Both the position numbers and the translations under genes were made by a program. Source: Eutypa lata (lineage: Eukaryota > Ascomycota > Sordariomycetes > Xylariales > Diatrypaceae). From it: 64,000 bases of DNA. Of this stretch, positions 59,009-64,000 are shown piece after piece. The DNA is taken from contig JAKULF010000001.1 in NCBI GenBank assembly GCA_022661535.1, positions 3,410,001 through 3,474,000 of the forward strand. The letters run 5' to 3'. The first letter of the stretch is position 1; each line of letters starts with the position of its first letter. The notes under the pieces were generated by a model that worked only from the letters and a program-made list of their open reading frames with translations, was not told the origin of the DNA and searched no databases.

Positions 59009-60582
59009 TCAAATGGCATTTTTTAACTTCAATTCGGCTTCCATCATTTGCAAGGCTTCGTCGCGGTGCTTCTCCATGTCAATGTCGATAATAAAATCCC
59101 ACCTTGACATGAACGCGCTTGGTGTCTTGGGATCCAGCTTAGCCTTCCCTGTCAATATGTCTCCCACAGTCCGACTTGACTCGACGATGCGCTGGGTACG
59201 AGGCCGACGAACTTGATCGTACACCTTGAGGGCTGTACGCGCCTCGACGGGCGTTTTGGCGTACCCGAGTAAGGTGGAAAGAATGAGGCTATCCTCGATA
59301 CACATACCACCCCCGGAACCCTGCCATGGTGTTGTTGCATGAGCGGCATCACCAGTTATACAGATGGGACCAGAGGCAAAAGTGCGTGCCCTTGGATGAT
59401 CCCAAAGGTACAAGGCTTCGTGCTCGGGTTGGTTACAAAGTAGCTGCGTATTTGCTCAGTAGCCATATTCATGAATGGAACACTTGGGCTTTATTTTACC
59501 TCGTCAATCGCCTTGCGGAGATGGGGTGGCCAATCTTGAAATAGCGTCTTGATCTCATCAACGCGTACAATGCGCTTCCAATGATCCAATGACTCGGTTT
59601 CCTTGTCATTGGAAGCGATGGCGAATTGTACTAGTTGACCACCACTCAGAATGTTGTGCATTAGAAGGGCGCTTTCTCCGACCCATCCATATTCGCGGGC
59701 ATCTTCAAGGTTTACGAGCTCTTTACCAAGACTAGCTTGAGCTTTATCGAACGGTTGAAGAGTCATAAGAAACCAAGCGCTGCTATTTTGAGGAGAGGCT
59801 GCAGGATCATTCTCACCCAGCACCCACTTCCGAACGGTGCTACTGTACAACAGTCAACCAGTATGTCCTTTACTGTAAAATGGGAGTTGGATGAGTTATT
59901 TCTTGGGAGTTAGAAGGTTCGATCAAGACCTATTGCTCTCGAAGCAGACTGAAATGGGTAACAAAGTTTTTCCGAACGACGTACTGAACACCATCGGCAC
60001 CAATAAGAATGTCACATTCAGAGGTAGTCCCGTCGGTGAAACCAAGAGCGATGACATCGTTTTGACCGAGGTCGACCTTCTGCAGCTTCTTGGAAGCATG
60101 CATCCTATGTGACAATCAGAAGTTAGTATTACCCATTCGAGATAGAATGCCTCTTCAGATAAGAATAAGACTGGCCAAAAGGGGTCACAAAATACTCTAC
60201 GGGTCGCATACCGATCCTGGGGGACATCAGCGAGCAGCACCTGTAGCAATTCGGCACGGTGCACGATGCTCGTGAGACGTTTTCCCTGAGTGATCTCGTC
60301 AACTTCACCAATAGGAACCCCTTCCCCTTGTGCTGACAAGATCTTGACGCCCCTCATTGGTACAGCCCCAGCTTGATCGAGACACTTTGCAGCCGAGGGA
60401 CCGATAAGCTCTAGAGCAGCTTGTGCATTTCGAGCGACCCCAACAGCCATACCAGTTTCTTTAAACTCAGTGGCTGCTTCATAGATATGAACATCCAGGT
60501 GAGAAAACTTTATGAGAGCCTTGATCAAAGATGCACCCGCCAGCCCGCCGCCAATAATGGCAATTCTAATATGAGGATTCAT
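59009..60582 (-). CDS. FAD-dependent aromatic-type monooxygenase (salicylate hydroxylase-like)
   Basis: Four exons: 60582-60212, 60104-59985, 59842-59500 and 59443-59009, giving 422 aa. Introns are 107, 142 and 56 nt. Group A flavoprotein hydroxylase motifs are present in order: the dinucleotide-binding GGGLAG at about 11-16, the middle DG motif in ILIGADGVHSTVRKW, and the GD motif GDAAHATTPWQGSGGG, which contacts FAD ribose. The family adds one oxygen atom from O2 to phenolic or polyketide-type rings using NAD(P)H. The substrate is unknown. No transmembrane tail is present, so it should be soluble. It lies between LKDSRWA copies 1 and 2 on the opposite strand. Intron 2 was chosen so that the DG motif reads GVHSTVRK; its 5' end mimics the start of exon 3 (see findings). 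Confidence 0.9.
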
Positions 60583-62432
60583 AGTGCCGCTGAGACTCTT
60601 GTTTTTTGTTTCCTTTTGTTCTAGGCTATGGTAGAAGCATGGACGACTTTAATGAGAACACTACAGAGAAACACAAGACGGAGATCTCTGGTAAGATTTA
60701 TCAAAAACAGAAGGATTCCATATCTTTCGTGAATAAGCCACAGAGGTAACGGCCTTGCTGATCTAAGGGGTAGATATCGTGCCACTTTAAGTTGTCCCTG
60801 CAGGCTGATTACCCCTCTCGAAGTCCTTGTCTACTGTCTATGTACATTGCAGGCAGCAGGGATGTTAGGTACGGCGGTTCACAGGGCTCACTGTGACACA
60901 GCAGCTTTTCTTTTTTTAAAGCCACCCTATCCATGCTACATAGTTACATCTTTTTGTAGGCTATAATCTTTGGTAGCTGCAATAGCTGCGGTGGTTACAA
61001 CATTAAATCCCAAATGGTCCTTCCATCATGTTTGCAGTAAGGCGTCCGCCAATCAATCCTGTATCATCTGCAATATGTGACATCTTAAGCAAAAAGCTTT
61101 TCCACATTTTGTTACCTTGGGCAGCTTACAGCTTTTGTTACGTGCTAACAAACCAACCAACAACTGTAGCCAGACGTGCGTTATTAGCGGTAAAATTAAT
61201 CCCGGTAAGGCTGTGGTTGTTAGTTCCGAGGCAATAATTTGTACGGCGCTTCAACAAAAATCTCCAAATTGCGGTAACGCAGCACAAGGACTAACATGCA
61301 GTTTATGGCGGAGCACATACGGGAAGCCGGCAAGGGGCAACTGAGCGCTGCATAAAAGAGAAGTTGGCACTAACGATGTATGTCAGAGTTGACAGAGTTC
61401 ATCGCTAACCGTTATCTCTGCCCGCAGAAGTGGACGGCTCCCGCAACGTTTCCTAGCCTTAATGGATAACATAATTGATTCTTATGTAGGTATAGCTGGC
61501 AAGTACTTTCGTAGGTACATAGGGCGCACGCTCGTTGAACTAGGCGCAGCGATATAATGCATATACCAATACTAGTAAGCTGCATTGGCATCGGCAGGCT
61601 GTGCGATCGTGATAGCGTTAATGTCAATATGTGCTCAAGATTCGATTAGCTTCGGTCAGTAGACGAGTCTACTACATATTCCTCGCCATGCTCAGCTTCT
61701 TGTAATTTCCTAGAACTGCCTTTAACCTTATACGGGAAACTTGGAATTGTTCATGAGTTGCCTGTGTTTACACAAGTCCCCTCACTCGGTCATGGCGAAT
61801 ACGGTCCCTCCATTCCTTGATGACTGTCAGCTTGTGTCAACCCAAGTCCCTTCTTCTTCTCATCCGCTACCGTGCCTGTGTCTGTGGTCTCGGTCTCGAG
61901 TCTCCGCAGCGTACAACTTGGCGACGTCCTATTGCCTTTGCCATTGAGTTCCAGGCCAACTATACAGTCCACGGCGCGATTCGCCGTTTCCTCCATATTT
62001 GTTTCTAGACAGAGAATAGGATGTTATAACAGTCCTTCTATACGCCGGACCGGCCAAATGATCAGTACGTCAAGGGGGTTCTTGATCTGCAGATAACAAT
62101 AAACAACAATGGATTTGGATATAATCTTTAATTTATATAAAGTGGTTTTTTAAACCTTAACCATTAATAATCTTAAACTTTCCTTTTTAATACATCCGTC
62201 AGCAGGGGTAACAATATGGTGGCTTAAGTGATGGTTGCTATAGGGAACGGAAAAGTGAATGCCTAAGGGCCCAGGGCTATAGATTGTATGCACAGTAGGT
62301 AATACCAGCAGCAGCAATAGCGCTTGCAAATCCTCAAACAGTAGGGTGGGAATCAGGTGTCTAGTAGGTAACCTGTTATGTATGTGTTAAGATTTGTCCC
62401 CTCACATAATGGAAAACAACTAGGCATCAAAG
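60583..62432. other. Intergenic
   Basis: Promoter side of the monooxygenase gene and upstream region of LKDSRWA copy 2. Very AT-rich at 62100-62200. Only short frames; no gene supported. Confidence 0.45.
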
Positions 62433-62686
62433 TTCCTATTGTCTAATATTATAATAGGAACCGCTAGAGAGCCAATTTTTCGCATGATCTAATCTCATAC
62501 CACCAATTCTTTTCTTAAAAGTATCATTGTTTAGATACTAGTATGTGGTATGTATGAAATTCTCATTCTGAAGCAGCTTTCTTCCTAACCTATCTTTCTA
62601 TATAAAGGTCAATCCTCCCACATTGAGAAATCCTCCATCTTTCCTTTACGACTCTCTTCATTCACTCTTCCAAATTATTGGAACCA
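62433..62686 (+). promoter_or_regulatory. Promoter of LKDSRWA gene 2
   Basis: Block A lies within an 8-bp inverted repeat TTCCTATT / AATAGGAA (62433-62440 and 62453-62460). Block B, ATTGTTTAGATACTAG then TATGTGGTATG, is at 62526-62552. A good TATA box TATATAAAGG is at 62599. Block D, CCAAATTATTGGAACC, is at 62670-62685. Order and spacing match gene 1. Confidence 0.6.
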
Positions 62687-62761
62687 AAACAAGATTATCA
62701 TTATTTCCATCTCTATATACCAACAACGCAACCAATAGTCAGTCCCTAGAAGATAATCAGG

Positions 62762-63304
62762 ATGTCTTCGATGAATGATAACAGTAAGTTTAACTTAATT
62801 CCAAGGCCTTTCTTATTAGCAACTGACAATAAATCAGACACAGGCAAAGCGCCTACCAAGCCGACGGACACTCCCGCCGTCGTCTCTTCTGTCCATGCCA
62901 CGGACGAGAAGGCACACACTAGTAGCGTCAAGAAGATCACTTCGCCAGTGACCACGTCAACCACTCCGGCGGGCCCTTGTACCACGGGCTACCACCCAAC
63001 CCAGGCTAAGGAGGGCATCCCCAACACTACCGTAGCCGCAGAGAGCTGGAACCCCGTCGAAGATGAGAAGACGGAAAAGATGAAGGCTTTCTTCAAGGAC
63101 GATGAGGGCCCGAAAGTCAAGTTCGACGGGGAGGAGTTCAATAAAGATCGTCTCAAGTACGGCTTTACGAAGACCTTAAAAGACTCACGATGGGCCGAGC
63201 CCCCGAAGGGCAACGTTACCCAGGAGGAGTCCCGAAAGGAGGATCAGAAGTCTGGCTCCGGTGGCAAACCGAAGGGACTTAAGGATTCGCGATGGGCGAA
63301 GTAG
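62762..63304 (+). CDS. LKDSRWA-family small hydrophilic protein, copy 2
   Basis: Spliced as exons 62762-62783 and 62838-63304 it gives 162 aa; unspliced it stays in frame and gives 180 aa, because the 54-nt intron (GTAAGT..ATCAG, CTGAC branch site) has no stop. The intron is at the same place as in copy 1. The core is well kept: WNPVEDEKTEKMKAFF, GPKVKFDGEEF, TKTLKDSRWAEPPKG, and the final GLKDSRWAK. The N-terminal half differs strongly from copy 1 (Pro/Thr/Val-rich). The first LKDSRWA is followed by NVTQEESRKEDQKSGSGGKP, almost identical in type to copy 1. Function unknown. Confidence 0.75.
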   Translation: MSSMNDNSKFNLIPRPFLLATDNKSDTGKAPTKPTDTPAVVSSVHATDEKAHTSSVKKITSPVTTSTTPAGPCTTGYHPTQAKEGIPNTTVAAESWNPVEDEKTEKMKAFFKDDEGPKVKFDGEEFNKDRLKYGFTKTLKDSRWAEPPKGNVTQEESRKEDQKSGSGGKPKGLKDSRWAK

Positions 63305-63662
63305 AGGGTCTGACTACGGTAACGAGAAAGGAAACGGGGAGGCTAGAGGATAACGGACCGGATGATGGAGTATACGAAGTAGTTCTTCCGACAAATGAAT
63401 AACCTTATTGCCTACTATCTTCCGTAACCTAATCAAAGTGCCCACTGGTCCTTAGGTATCTTAATGCATAGATATTAACATACTGTATGCATAAAATGTT
63501 TATTTTAAAGTAAATTATGTCTTATTGCATTTATATAATAAAACCCCTTCAACTTTTCTTTTGCTTTCCTAAACTATCGGAATTAAACTACTACAATTAA
63601 TTCCATCACTATACATACCTAACTGCAACAAAACCAACCAGCTCCAGACCATAACAATAACA
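63305..63662 (+). promoter_or_regulatory. Intergenic with promoter of LKDSRWA gene 3
   Basis: The 3' region of copy 2 is followed by a weaker version of the shared promoter: CATACTGTATGCAT at about 63479-63492 (block B-like), TATATAATAAAAC at 63532-63544 (TATA-like) and CTAAACTATCGGAATT at 63569-63584 (block D). Distance from block D to the ATG (about 92 bp) matches copy 2. Block A was not recognised. Confidence 0.5.
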
Positions 63663-64000
63663 ATGTCGTCAATGGACAAGAACACCAGTAAATTTCATTC
63701 TATCCCGAGACCATCCCTATCACTACATAACAGGGAATCAGACATGGGCATAGAGCATACCACCAAGCCAGTCGCGGAAGACATTCCCCTCGCCACCCAT
63801 TCCAGCAACGCCAATCCGAGGGAAACCAACACGGCCTCCGCAGAGAAGTGGAAACCTTCCGAGAATAAGAAGACAGAACAGATGAGGGAGTTCTTCAAAG
63901 AAGACAACACCCCCAAGGTCAAGGTCGACCAGGAGGAATTCGAGAAGGGCTGTGTTAGGTACGGCTTAAAGACCTTGAAGAACTCACGATGGGTGGATTC
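63663..64000 (+). CDS. LKDSRWA-family protein, copy 3 (partial at window end)
   Basis: Exon 1 is 63663-63687 and exon 2 starts at 63742, running off the window. The 54-nt intron (GTAAAT..ATCAG) is again frame-neutral. Visible core: WKPSENKKTEQMREFF, TPKVKVDQEEFEKG, YGLKTLKNSRWVDS. The first motif is altered (LKNSRWV instead of LKDSRWA). The N-terminal half is shorter than in copies 1 and 2. Whether the C-terminal second motif is present cannot be seen. Confidence 0.7.
   Translation, partial: MSSMDKNTSKFHSIPRPSLSLHNRESDMGIEHTTKPVAEDIPLATHSSNANPRETNTASAEKWKPSENKKTEQMREFFKEDNTPKVKVDQEEFEKGCVRYGLKTLKNSRWVD

Noticed and set aside
1..64000. Biosynthetic gene cluster interpretation (methyltransferase, BBE oxidase, monooxygenase, transcription factor)
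   Set aside because: The tailoring-type enzymes are spread over more than 30 kb with unrelated genes between them, and no PKS, NRPS, terpene synthase or DMATS backbone is visible.

Overview
This window looks like a nuclear contig of a filamentous ascomycete (Pezizomycotina, most likely a Sordariomycete; I cannot name the genus). The evidence is short introns (53-252 nt, mostly 53-155) with GT..AG ends and CTAAC-like branch sites, a Zn2Cys6 transcription factor, a HET-domain protein, a PTH11/SAT4-like membrane protein, VID27, a GPI-type GH79 glycosidase and long non-coding stretches with palindromic CCTAGG and TACATACATATG-type simple sequence. I found no tRNA, rRNA, CRISPR array or bacterial-type operon.

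Layout. 0.3-10.6 kb: three minus-strand genes: a secreted, probably GPI-anchored GH79 beta-glucuronidase-like enzyme (2 exons), a membrane-anchored amidohydrolase, and a large disordered repeat-rich protein. 10.6-16.3 kb: no intact gene; a five-unit diverged tandem repeat, a 3x21-bp repeat and a decayed pogo-like transposase. 16.3-18.0 kb: HET-domain gene. 20.0-21.8 kb: mitochondrial-type P-loop ATPase. 22.7-23.1 kb: short-chain dehydrogenase pseudogene. 24.1-26.8 kb: VID27. 28.5-29.6 kb: class I O-methyltransferase, convergent with a small secreted protein gene (30.5-31.3 kb). 33.1-33.9 kb: Cys-rich unknown. 34.8-36.1 kb: rhodopsin-like fungal 7TM protein, convergent with a four-exon secreted BBE-type FAD oxidoreductase (36.7-38.4 kb). 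42.1-44.5 kb: four-exon Zn2Cys6/AT-hook transcription factor. 44.5-57.9 kb: about 13 kb with only one doubtful orphan ORF. 57.9-64.0 kb: a tandem family of three small hydrophilic proteins carrying LKDSRWA motifs, interrupted by a four-exon FAD monooxygenase on the opposite strand; the third copy runs off the window.

How they work together. Most genes are independently transcribed, and I see no classical secondary-metabolite backbone gene. Housekeeping genes (VID27, mitochondrial ATPase) alternate with accessory ones (HET, GH79, BBE oxidase, small secreted protein, monooxygenase) and with relics. The most promising undescribed element is the LKDSRWA cluster: the paralogues share a C-terminal core, an intron position and promoter blocks, while their N-termini have diverged.

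Splice sites were placed by hand from reading-frame continuity, consensus signals and family conservation. All family names are from recall; no search was run.
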